Assembly: GCA_964036045.1 (NCBI GenBank)
Contig: OZ038384.1
Span: 46,562,851-46,626,850, forward strand
Length of the DNA: 64,000 bases
Reading direction: 5' to 3'
DNA from: Eutreptiella sp. 'Long Island Sound 2002'
Taxonomy: Eukaryota; Euglenozoa; Euglenophyceae; Eutreptiales; Eutreptiaceae
Made by a program: the position numbers and the translations under genes. Shown in pieces: positions 52,457-61,763 of the stretch. The notes under the pieces were generated by a model. The model saw only the letters and a program-made list of their open reading frames with translations. It made no database searches and had not been told where the DNA came from. Position 1 is the first letter of the stretch; each line of letters opens with the position of its first letter.

Positions 52457-52695
52457 CAGGGTGACGAGCGGCAGTTGCACTTGAAGGCCGTGTACGGTGC
52501 GGACAAGAGGAGTTGGTGGTGGATGTTTTGGTGGATACGGGTGCCCAGGTGAGCCTGCTCCAGAGAGAGTTGTTCTAGGAGGAATCCCTGCAGCCGAGCC
52601 GTAGACCGGTACGCCTGAAAGTGGCCAATGGAGAGATTATGGGTGGTGGCACCCATGAGGCCACTATCAGTATGGAATTCTGGGAGCATTAGCGC
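52457..52695 (+). pseudogene. Chromovirus aspartic protease region with two TAG codons
   Basis: From about 52484 the frame reads EELVVDVLVDTGAQVSLLQR, the LVDTGA active-site motif of retropepsins, which cleave the polyprotein. TAG codons interrupt it at 52577-52579 and 52690-52692, otherwise in the frame of the downstream polymerase. Between the LINE end and 52484 the gag frame reads sensibly (GDERQLHL) before a one-base shift. The second catalytic-domain signature lies just downstream (MIMGYDFM in the next ORF). Confidence 0.75.
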
Positions 52696-55236
52696 TTGAA
52701 CCGCCCTGATTTGGCGAACAGAAGCACTCTTGCCAGGAACTTCTATGTGGCTGACATTGCAGATTCGGATATGATCATGGGGTATGACTTCATGGTGGGA
52801 AACGCCTTTGGAGCCCTTCCCCATCGTGCAACGCTTGTCCGGGAGGATGATGAATGCCTTACATGGCTGTCCACGGACTATGCATGCGGATCATCCCAAT
52901 GGAATGCTGAGGAAGAGGATCGGATCGTCCAAGCGGTGCAAGCTGTGGGTGCCAAGTCCAGAGGAGACCGCGGAGTTCAGCTTATGGAGTATGGAATGGC
53001 GCCGCAGGTGTATGCCAGGATGATTCAGACGCTGGGAGCCGAAGCGCCCGAGACGGACGTCTTCGCTTCCCGGGATGCCCCACTTTTGAGGAAGTGTGCG
53101 AGGCATTGGCATCGAGGAGACTCAGCCTGGCACAGGCATTGGGGTTTGAAGGAGTCGGGGCCCATGTATTGGCATGGCTCCCTGGAAAATACCAGACGTA
53201 CGGTGCAGAATTTCGTCGCGGATAGGGCGAAGGGGATCCTGGTCATAACCGGCATAGGATCCACCCCATGTCCGCTGGAAGGTCTGAAGTCGACGCTGGA
53301 TTCCATCACCCTGAACGAGATGTCATTCGGGCCAGAGGAGGAGTTGTTCATCGACGCCAAGGGTTTATCAATGTCCTCCCCTGGTCAAGCGTGGGGTATC
53401 AAGGCTTTCTTGGTGGATGGGGTGCAAGCCCAGCCCACAGGTGATGAAGCATTCATCCGTAGGGTTGAGGCGGTACCCATGCGGGTCATGTTTGAGCCCA
53501 AGGAGGGGACGGATCAGCCAATGGATGGCATTGACGTCCTGCCCCACGCCGAGATCGACCACGTCATCAATTACATGCGGATGGGGATGCACGACCGTGT
53601 GGCAGCCAAGAAGGGGCGAGCCATGGTCACATCTCCGCATTGGTGGGATGACAAGATGTTGGTCACCGGCAAGTACAAGAAGGATGAGTTCGTGGCGAGG
53701 GTCATGGATCACATCGCGGACCAGTATGATGGTCCGGTTGGGTCGGACCCGCCGACGTGGGACTTTCCAAGAATGGGGGCCGGTAGTGACAAGAACTCGG
53801 CTGATGCCGCAAATTTCCGAAGATTATCGGTCGGAAGCGCGCCCCACGACGATGAAGACGGCATATGGGACGAGGAGAAGTCAGACTTGGACCTGGAAGA
53901 GGCCTCTACTGCAGTGCGGTCGGTTGTATCGATACCGAAGCAAGCGGCCGAAGAGGCCCAGGAGAACCCGAAGGTTGCCGAGCTGAAGGAGAGGCTGATA
54001 AATGCCTATCCGCGGCTATTCAGTGGCGTCGCCAACAAGAACCCTCCAGATCGTGGGAGGTTTGGCACAGGGACGATCAAGCTGAAGCCGAACCCCAAGA
54101 TCTATCATCATCGGGAGTACCAACTTCATCGCGATCGCGCCAAGGCCATGAAGAAGTTGTTGGCCGAGTTTATTGAGCGGGGCTGGATCGAACCCTCCGA
54201 CAGTGAGTGGGCCAGCCCAGCCTTTATCATGCCCAAGAAAGAGAAGGGCGAGTGGAGGTTGGTGGTTGATTACAGAGGTTTGGACGAGCAAACCGAGCAC
54301 GACTCGTACTCGCTTCCTCTGATCGACACCATCCTCGGGAAACAACAAAAAAAGCGGATCTTCACGGTGTTAGACCTGAAACACGGCTATCAGCAGATGC
54401 CTCTACACCCGGACTCCAGGCCCTGCACAGCGATGTCGACGCCGCTGGGGCCCATGCAGTGGAAAGTGGTGCCTATGGGTGCCAAGAATGGCAACGCCGC
54501 TTTCCAGCGCATGATGGAGGACCTACTCGGTCCTGTCCGGGACTGTGCCGACCCCTTTGTGGATGACATCATCATCGGGTCCGGCACGGAAGACATGACT
54601 GAGGACGAGCTCATTGAAGCGCATGAGAAGGATCTGCGCCGAGTGCTCAGCGAGCTCGACAAGCACAACATGGTGTGCAAGCCCACCAAAGCCTCACTCT
54701 TCGTGAGGGAAGTGGAGTTTGCGGGTCACGTGGTTGGTCACGGGCAACGCCGTCCCATGCCTGGGAAACTGGCGTCCCTGCACCACTGGGAGAAGCCCCA
54801 GACCATCAACGAACTCCGATCCTTCATGGGGTTCTGCAATTACTATTCGGGCTATGTCCGGATGTATGCGGAACTATCGGGCCCGCTGCACAAGATGCTG
54901 CAGGTGGGCAAGTTCGATGGCCGGAAGGGGAGCAAGAAGAAGCTTGCCTGGAACCCTGAGGCCGAGAATGCGTTCAGCCGCCTGAAGGAGCGACTCCTGG
55001 GGCAGCTGGGGCTTTTTCTGGTGGACCCGAACAAGGGATTTGTGCTACGGACGGACGCCTCGGACTATGCTGTAGGGGCAGTCTTGAGCAGGTCCGGGAT
55101 GACGGGGCGCACGTACCCGTGGCGTTTTGGAGCCGGATCCTGGCCGAGGGCCAACGTCGAACCTGGACCGCGAGGGAGACGGAGACGTACGCCATTGTTT
55201 GTGCGCTCAGGAAGTGGTCTGGCCACATCGGACTAA
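52696..55236 (+). CDS. Chromovirus polymerase: DLFA-like module and reverse transcriptase
   Basis: The start shown is only where the frame opens after a TAG; translation would come from upstream. Residues 15-35 finish the protease (IADSDMIMGYDFM). Residues about 118-165 (ETDVFASRDAPLL, then WHGSLENTRRTVQNFV, ILVITG) resemble the DLFA module that normally sits downstream of reverse transcriptase in DIRS-like elements. Residues 470-720 are the reverse transcriptase: WRLVVDYRGLDEQT, LDLKHGYQQMPLH, a PMGAKNGNAAFQR stretch and FVDDIIIG at about 621. RNase H begins at about 786 (RTDASDYAVGAVL). The frame leaves the domain near 55085 by a one-base shift; residues after that are spurious. Confidence 0.9.
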   Translation: MNRPDLANRSTLARNFYVADIADSDMIMGYDFMVGNAFGALPHRATLVREDDECLTWLSTDYACGSSQWNAEEEDRIVQAVQAVGAKSRGDRGVQLMEYGMAPQVYARMIQTLGAEAPETDVFASRDAPLLRKCARHWHRGDSAWHRHWGLKESGPMYWHGSLENTRRTVQNFVADRAKGILVITGIGSTPCPLEGLKSTLDSITLNEMSFGPEEELFIDAKGLSMSSPGQAWGIKAFLVDGVQAQPTGDEAFIRRVEAVPMRVMFEPKEGTDQPMDGIDVLPHAEIDHVINYMRMGMHDRVAAKKGRAMVTSPHWWDDKMLVTGKYKKDEFVARVMDHIADQYDGPVGSDPPTWDFPRMGAGSDKNSADAANFRRLSVGSAPHDDEDGIWDEEKSDLDLEEASTAVRSVVSIPKQAAEEAQENPKVAELKERLINAYPRLFSGVANKNPPDRGRFGTGTIKLKPNPKIYHHREYQLHRDRAKAMKKLLAEFIERGWIEPSDSEWASPAFIMPKKEKGEWRLVVDYRGLDEQTEHDSYSLPLIDTILGKQQKKRIFTVLDLKHGYQQMPLHPDSRPCTAMSTPLGPMQWKVVPMGAKNGNAAFQRMMEDLLGPVRDCADPFVDDIIIGSGTEDMTEDELIEAHEKDLRRVLSELDKHNMVCKPTKASLFVREVEFAGHVVGHGQRRPMPGKLASLHHWEKPQTINELRSFMGFCNYYSGYVRMYAELSGPLHKMLQVGKFDGRKGSKKKLAWNPEAENAFSRLKERLLGQLGLFLVDPNKGFVLRTDASDYAVGAVLSRSGMTGRTYPWRFGAGSWPRANVEPGPRGRRRRTPLFVRSGSGLATSD

Positions 55237-57197
55237 AACCGGTGGTGGTTTGTACGGACCATCAGTCCTTACAGAGCTGGCACGAGGAGCACGTCGACAC
55301 CCCCTCGGGACCGGCAGCAAGGAGGACCCGGTGGCACGAGACGTTCGCCAAGTTCGACCTCAGCGTTGTATATGTCCCGGGGAAGGACAACACTGTGGCA
55401 GATTGCCTCAGTCGATGGGCCTACCCCGCGGGCAAGGCATGGATGGACATATCCAGCCATGGGGACGCCGAGGAGACCAAGGAGGCCAAGCGCATCATCG
55501 AGAAAGAGAAGGCCATGGAGCAAGAGGGGGTCAAGTGCTTTGTGGTGATGGCAAACCGTACAGACCTGGCCAAGCTCCGGGGCGCCCGAGTCCAAGCTAT
55601 TCGAGAGGAAACCCACGAGCAATGGATGGTGGCCCCCGTCGAGCTAGTCAGGTCGGTGCTGACAGAAGACTGGTCGGATGACTATGCGGCATCCGAACAC
55701 TGGAGCAGGTACTGGAATGCCGTGAGCGCCCCGTCGGACGACGAATGGCCGGAGGGCTTGACCGAGGATGGGGATAAATTATTCCTGAAGGACAAGCTAT
55801 TGGTCCCTGAGAACCGAATGGAGGAGCTCATTGACCACTGGCATAACGCCCAGCTCATGCATCCTGGTCGGGACAAGATGCAGCAGGACCTGGAGTGGCG
55901 TTTCAAGTTCCCACCGGGGTACTACGCCATCCTGGACAAGTACTGCAGCGACTGCGCCGTGTGTTGGGCCACGAAGAGCCCCAACCACTCCACGGCTGGC
56001 ATCCCGGTGTATACGGCTATACCGGAGGCCCCTATGCGGTCCGTGGCCATGGATGTATTCGCCATGCCTGAGGTCACCGTGGAAGGAGAGACCTACGACT
56101 GTGTCATCCTGGCGGTGGATAGGCACAGCGGGTATATCGTGGCGGTCCCTGGCAAGAAGTCCAAGAAGAAGGACAAGAGGGACAAGCATGGAGTGGGTCT
56201 GCAGGCCAAGACCGTCAATAATGCCATGATCAGGCATTGGCTGACGATTTTTGATGTCCCAGCTGTCATCTGCAGTGATCGGGGCAGTCAATTTGTGGGG
56301 ACGTGGTTCAAGACGATGTGCAAGCACATGGGGATTCGGCAAGCCAAGACCGTGGCGTACCACAGCCGGTCGAATCGCCGGGCTGAGGTGGCCGGACGGC
56401 AGATGTACAAAACGTTCCGCCAGCTGCACATTGACGAACCAGGCCGGAATTGGTACCATTCGCTGTGGAGAGTACTCCAAGCGTACCACGACCTTCCGGG
56501 GCCCAATGGACTGTCGCCCCATCGTATCCTGTTCCTACGGGATCGAGTGTCACGCACTCTCCCGTGGTTGCACCATGGCAAAGTGGCCCGGGATGCGAGT
56601 GCTATGATGGCTGAGGCGGACGACACGGCGGCCAAGGTGTGCAAAGCACTTCAGGACGAGCATGAGAAGAGGGCCAAGTACTTCAAGCAGGGAAAAGTCC
56701 AGAAATATGCTCTCAGAGACACCATATGGGTGGAGGGGCACCACAAGGATGTCCTGTCCAGGCATCGGCAGGCCTCTTGGTATGTGCCCGGGGTAATCGT
56801 TCAGAGGGTCGGGCAGGATGTGTATGCGGTTCGTGTGGGGGATAACAAGATCCTTGACCGCGACCACACCGAGCTTCGTTTCCGAGCACCAGACCCCAGC
56901 GGACGTCCCGTCACCTTCGAGTTCACAGCCGGAGATCTGGACTCTGATGACGAGGGGGAGGACGACGACTTTACGGCCGAGAAGATCCTGATGGACAAGC
57001 CAGACCCGGGGAGGCCTGGGCGGAGGCTATATAAAGTCCGTTGGAAGGGATTTGCCGCATCCAGAGATTCGTGGGAGCCCCCGAGCAGTTTTGTGCCGAG
57101 GTATACCACGGTCTGGATGGATTATCTAAGGAAAAAGAACATTTTCTTGGATGTCAAGGACGTGTTGGTCCATTTGGTGGCTGCAGCAGCACCGTGA
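55119..57197 (+). CDS. Chromovirus RNase H end, integrase and chromodomain
   Basis: True coding in this frame begins near 55085 (VRDDGAHVPVAFWSRIL), finishing RNase H (ETETYAIVCAL, TDHQSLQ). The integrase zinc finger has HWHNAQLMH and CSDCAVC near residue 240-285. The catalytic core has MDVF at about 310, SDRGSQF at about 386 and Glu in RRAEVAG, giving a D,D35E pattern. Residues 633-680 are a chromodomain (LYKVRWKGF, then WEPPSSF), which directs chromovirus integration to particular chromatin. The three Asp/Glu residues and the finger are intact. It ends at TGA, 384 bases before the polypurine tract. Confidence 0.93.
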   Translation: MAFWSRILAEGQRRTWTARETETYAIVCALRKWSGHIGLKPVVVCTDHQSLQSWHEEHVDTPSGPAARRTRWHETFAKFDLSVVYVPGKDNTVADCLSRWAYPAGKAWMDISSHGDAEETKEAKRIIEKEKAMEQEGVKCFVVMANRTDLAKLRGARVQAIREETHEQWMVAPVELVRSVLTEDWSDDYAASEHWSRYWNAVSAPSDDEWPEGLTEDGDKLFLKDKLLVPENRMEELIDHWHNAQLMHPGRDKMQQDLEWRFKFPPGYYAILDKYCSDCAVCWATKSPNHSTAGIPVYTAIPEAPMRSVAMDVFAMPEVTVEGETYDCVILAVDRHSGYIVAVPGKKSKKKDKRDKHGVGLQAKTVNNAMIRHWLTIFDVPAVICSDRGSQFVGTWFKTMCKHMGIRQAKTVAYHSRSNRRAEVAGRQMYKTFRQLHIDEPGRNWYHSLWRVLQAYHDLPGPNGLSPHRILFLRDRVSRTLPWLHHGKVARDASAMMAEADDTAAKVCKALQDEHEKRAKYFKQGKVQKYALRDTIWVEGHHKDVLSRHRQASWYVPGVIVQRVGQDVYAVRVGDNKILDRDHTELRFRAPDPSGRPVTFEFTAGDLDSDDEGEDDDFTAEKILMDKPDPGRPGRRLYKVRWKGFAASRDSWEPPSSFVPRYTTVWMDYLRKKNIFLDVKDVLVHLVAAAAP

Positions 57198-57580
57198 TGG
57201 ATCCACCTTGGCATTTTTGTTTGTTTTTGTGCTTGGGAGACGGGTGAGGGCGTTAATCCGGGGTTTTTTGGGCCTTGATTGGCCATATATCCTCTTCACT
57301 CGGTCTCCACATATATATTTCATTGTGGTATACGTATTTAGGTCGACCGACGATGTTTCTCTATCTTTGATCCCCTTGGTCCATGTTGTAGATCAAGAGG
57401 AGACCAGATATGGCGGAGGGCACCGATTATGAGTGTCCTCACCCCTCCCTTGGGGCATGAGGGATGCCTACGCCGTATGTGGGGCCTCCATGTGTCCTTG
57501 GGACATGGGGGTGGGGGGCTAGGGCCCGTTGGGGTCCTCCCGTCCTCTCTTCAATGACTGCCGAGAGGATACAACGCTCT

Positions 57581-57591
57581 GAGAAGGGGGG
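57581..57591 (+). other. Polypurine tract
   Basis: GAGAAGGGGGG immediately precedes the 3' LTR start TGAAGCC, the normal site of plus-strand priming. Confidence 0.9.
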
Positions 57592-60029
57592 TGAAGCCGG
57601 TTCGGACCCCCGTGGCCATCTTTGGGTCACTTGGTGTGTGCATCTATGGGCCGGCAAGCCGCCATGGCCTGATATCTTAATCTCTCATCCACCTGACCTA
57701 ACCTGATGTGATAGTGTGATAGGCTTGGTCATTCCAGCTATGAGCGGCCATATTCAATACCGAGGCGCCGCCGGCTGAGATTTATATATCAAAATATCAG
57801 GAATCAACAGCGTTTTTTCATCATAATGTTTCCGTAATATTTCAGCTATCCGTTCTGATTGTCAATGTATCGGCGACTGGCAGTTGGCTCGCGATTTTGC
57901 GGTAACCAATTGGTTAACTGTTATTTCCAGATATTTTAGCGAAAACCCCGATGAAGGATCAAATCTCATCAGAAAAGGGTTCGTTGCTTCCGCAATTTTC
58001 ATGTTATACACTCACAAAATTAATCTGATTTTTTCAGACATTCAGAATCGGATTTTCGATTTCGAGGTCCCCGCACTGGATATGATGAATTTCCAGTGGT
58101 CCTACATTTTCCCCCGATCACGAATCAACCTTCATTTTGTTGTCTCCTTCGTTTTTCTTGGAGATATAGGCGAAACAAAACTGATTCGTGAGGCCACTTT
58201 GAAAAATCATATCTCCAGCTCACTGCGAGGAATTCCAATTTAGAGATATGGGCTTGAATTGCCTTGGTCTCGACTTAATTTAGACAGTGTCAAACGCCTT
58301 TGATGTGTACACATAGCGGGTATAGCAAGGGATAATGGTCAAGAGGGTAGAAAGTGATTTATAACTCTTGGACCATGCAACCGAATATTTTAATGCGACT
58401 TTCGAGTGTACTGCATGAGTGTTGGTGTTGCGTAGAAATTTTCCTTGGGTTCCTACGTATTTTTAACGTGAAGTTATGGCCATGGAGGGTCATGGCATAC
58501 CATGGTGGGAGCCATTTTTGAGGGTATGTGTTATATGCATGGTATGTGCTTTGCTATGCTCACGCCCATGTTATATATCTCCGTTTGTAGGAAGATATGT
58601 GGAGTCATACGTGGCAAGGGCTTCGCCCATGTCCCAATGGTGAGCTCCATAGCGCTAGACTAAGTCTACCGCACAAATAGTGCACGTGGGAAGCCTTACA
58701 GAGCGACCCATACGCGCCACTTCCAATTTTCCCATTTTCATAGTGCGTGTCGTGAGGAGGTTTGAAGGTGTCCTTATGCGTCCATGTGGGGATCCAAGTG
58801 GGGGAATTGTTCGCAAATGGTCCCAAGCAATTGTGTTTTGAACCATATGTTGATACCATGGGTGAGCGAAGTTATATACTATTGTGATTATCTTGAATTT
58901 AGCAACATTTGCATGTTTTTGACCTCATTTTATGCTCATTTTTGTATTTTATGTGCTCAACTGGTCGGCTAACAGTAAAGTGCCTATAGATCCGTGAACT
59001 ATGGTATGTTGCTTATATGCTGGCATATGCTTCGGTTTTGCACCTCACCATATGCCGGATCACGTGGTCACTTTGGCGTGGCAGACGAGGCCTCACAAAA
59101 TTAGGTCTCAAATTCGTGAGTTGACTTGTGAAGCATGGCATGTATATATCCGGAGGGGTTTGGGAGCCAATGTTGGGATATTCTTGGGCAACGACCTTTT
59201 GTCTATATCACCCTTGTATATTACTCTCCGGTTTGACACATGCATGGAGCATTTGAATACTTGCCGTATGCATTTTTGAGTATATAATTGAATTTTGCGC
59301 ACTATGGTGTGATTTGCCTAATTTTGCAATGTTGTGAGGTCATATTCATGGGGCAATTCTCCAAGCCCAATCGACTCCAAGTCCAACCAAAGTTATGTCA
59401 CGGTGGGGCATGGTCCTGAGTGCCACTATAGGCCATGACACGCCACCTCCCCTATGGAACAAGGATTTAGAAGCTTGGGAGTGAACACATTTTTGGTATT
59501 TGTGTAGTGACTTTTGACACATGGCATTTAGCCATCTTATTTGACTTGGTTCAGGGCATCATGTTGGCGAGTCAAGGGAAGGTCTTGAGTCCAGGGAATG
59601 GGGGTTCTATAGCTGTGATTGTGTATGTTTCCATCTTTCCCCAATTTTGCTTGATTTGTGTTCATATGCCAATTTCAGGGCTTCTTTATTGATTTTGGTG
59701 CAATTCTATGTACATGCCCAACGCCCGTGTCTCCGTGTGCACCGTGAGACGACCGGCGTGTTGAAAGGAGTTGTTGAGTGTCAACGCGGGACCTCAAACA
59801 CCCTTGGAAGCCCTCAGTGTGGATTATTTGGATTTGAGCTATTGTACTTGGGAGTTGCTTATTGCAAGGGATCAGGATTTGTTTGAAGGAGCCATATTTT
59901 ACTATTTTGTGTGGGAAATTGTACAGGATAGGGCAAGATCATGCAGAACCTGGTGGGAAGCAAGACCATAGGAGTGACAGGAAATGGTGGAAGGGGTACA
60001 GCAGGGGCCGGTCCTGGTAGGGACCTTCT
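57592..60029 (+). repeat. 3' LTR, 2438 bp
   Basis: Same length as the 5' LTR. It ends GGGACCTTCT, after which the sequence returns to the palindrome arm. Confidence 0.95.
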
Positions 60030-60226
60030 GCGGCTCCTGATTGACGTTTTCTTCTTCCTCATCTGTGGGAACTTCACCGGATTCCGCCTGGTCTTGGTGC
60101 TTAGGCTCCACAGGGGGGTCCTCCATTTTACTAGATCCTGTAGAGAACAAGGAAGAGCCACAAGTAGCAGAAAAACGGCCCAAAACACCATGAAATTGCC
60201 TGCCTAAGGGACCTTTTGGAACGGTG

Positions 60227-61289
60227 TTCCACTCTCAACAGTGAAAGTGTGTTGTAGGCCGTTTTGTTCAAAGCAGTATGTGTCTTTAGTTATCAATAGG
60301 GCACTATTTTTTGTTTGTCACCATCATGCCAGAGACTGGGTTCACCTTGTTCTATGTGAAGAGAAAATATTCGACTGTCTCATCCTTTCTTGCTTGTGTG
60401 TTTCACCAATGATTGCGAACGTGAACAAAACCTTTTCAAAGCCTCAAAACCACACAAGCAGCAACCGTTTTTTTAAGATGCACTCGAAATTATAACCAAT
60501 GACAGCGCAAATTAAGTACCATGAGTGATATTGTGCTGGCCACAGAACCACAAGAGGCAGGGAAGAGGGACACCACATGCATCATCTGCCACGCGCCCGA
60601 ACCGTTGCACTGGATGCTGAATGGCGTCTAAACTTTCCCCCATTTGGAATCCTTTTCCCAAGGGTTTCACTGTCAACAGTGAAAGTGATCTGTGATTGTG
60701 TGCCATTTGAGTCATTATGAACTCAACATCGCATAATCGTCGTGTGACACATTTCAACCCCCTTCACCTGGTGTTTCACGGTTGACACTCAACGTCAGTC
60801 ATTATCCCCGGTCCTGTTGGCAATTGCACCGGACACTGCACTGGACACACAGGCAGCGGTTTGTGGACACAGTGTCGAATTGCACCCATTGACAGTATGA
60901 CAAGTCCATTAGCCACAATATACATCCGTGTTCTGAAGCAATGCCAGCCCTACCCAACTAAGATACAGTCGTTGCCATCGCTTTAAGATTAAAAATGTGC
61001 AGCATCTGACAATGCATCACGGAAAGAACTCCACAGAAGGAGAGCAATGCAAATGGTGTTTTTTTAGTTGCCCTCACTACTTGTCGGCTTGATGTTCCGC
61101 TGTAGAAACAGGCTGCATTCTATAACCATGCCTGCTGCAACACCAGTGCCAGAGGTACGAAGTGTACAGGGGCAGTCACACACCATTATACCTAACTGCA
61201 AGACAGCAGGAACATAAGCCTGAAATATAATTCCCGTAGGGCCTCCCAGCGCTCCTTCCATAGAGAAGTTGCACTGTTAACAGTGTAAC
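60227..61289. repeat. Four dyad motifs in the outer right arm
   Basis: Copies at 60227-60246, 60665-60684, 60774-60794 and 61268-61289 mirror those at 36618, 36181, 36071 and 35586. The fifth right-arm copy lies at 39487-39506, on the other side of the chromovirus. Confidence 0.85.
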
Positions 61290-61578
61290 TCCGGAAGGCA
61301 CGGTGGAATTGATACTGCAGTACAGGATATGCAAGGTAGCACGAAACAATGAGCCTCGCCATGTCGATCAGAGCGGGGTACTGGTACACCCGGGTGGCAT
61401 CTGGATCCATTAAGAAGCAATCATACTCTAGGCAGAAAAGGTGAAAAAGTCTTGTATAAAGCACTGACACACGCCTTGTAAGCGTGCCAAATGCCATCGA
61501 CAGGGCACATGTCACGGAGCGCACGCGTACTGGAGAAGCAGCATGCTCCCTATTGTACACAGCCTTTGCAACCTCCAT
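61192..61578 (-). CDS. Unknown open frame in the right arm
   Basis: A 128-codon counterpart of the first half of 35279-35956 (FGTLTRRVSVLYTRLFHLFC; DCFLMDPDATRVYQYPAL). It stops earlier than the left-arm copy. As there, an overlapping frame containing GIWHAYKACVSALYK may be the older coding frame. Confidence 0.25.
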   Translation of the reverse strand: MEVAKAVYNREHAASPVRVRSVTCALSMAFGTLTRRVSVLYTRLFHLFCLEYDCFLMDPDATRVYQYPALIDMARLIVSCYLAYPVLQYQFHRAFRSYTVNSATSLWKERWEALRELYFRLMFLLSCS

Positions 61579-61763
61579 GATATATTGATGTCACAAAGTA
61601 ATACCTTCAGTGGACCAATAACTGGACCAACACGTCCCCCAATCCCGCCATCCCGGTGAGGTTGCTGTCCCATTACCCGCATGGCTGCCATGATGAAGTC
61701 CTTGTGGTGCACCGGCTAATATGCAACAGAAAGCGAAGAAGACCAAGGTGCAGTCGATCTGAT

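Larger units (their letters stand above)
39873..60029 (+). mobile_element. Ty3/gypsy chromovirus, 20.2 kb including a nested LINE
   Basis: Two direct LTRs of equal length flank a primer-binding site, gag, protease, reverse transcriptase, RNase H, integrase, a chromodomain and a polypurine tract, in the Ty3/gypsy order. Without the LINE and its duplicated 16 bases the element is about 13.3 kb. In-frame TAG codons at 45294, 52577 and 52690, and frameshifts near 52484 and 55085, make it defective unless recoded. The insertion sits inside the acidic frame of the second palindrome; the joined flanks match the uninterrupted left arm, but I see no target-site duplication. Confidence 0.95.
35109..61763. 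mobile_element. Second giant palindrome, right arm split by a chromovirus
   Basis: The left arm is 35109-38347. The right arm is 38361-39872 plus 60030-61763, with the inserted retrotransposon in between. Removing the insertion gives an element of about 6.5 kb with arms of about 3.2 kb. The mirror relation holds throughout: for example 37202-37221 pairs with 39487-39506, and 36181-36200 with 60665-60684. Arms differ by scattered substitutions and small indels. Several open frames and five dyad motifs per arm are shared. I see no recognised transposase, and the flanks show no clear target-site duplication. Confidence 0.75.

Noticed and set aside
1697-52692. Reassignment of TAG to glutamine in this genome
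   Set aside because: Several open frames are interrupted only by TAG, and one TAG pairs with CAG in the other palindrome arm. But the long intact frames (gag, LINE, polymerase, integrase, exons) use CAG and CAA and contain no internal TAG over thousands of codons, so TAG is not a regular sense codon. CAG-to-TAG mutation explains the cases.
42220-57109. Minus-strand frames across the chromovirus
   Set aside because: All are antisense shadows of gag, polymerase, integrase or the LINE, which have clear motifs on the plus strand.
39873-60029. Endogenous retrovirus with an envelope gene
   Set aside because: Only 384 bases separate the chromodomain stop from the polypurine tract, and no envelope-like frame is present. 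The gene order and chromodomain are those of a Ty3/gypsy chromovirus.
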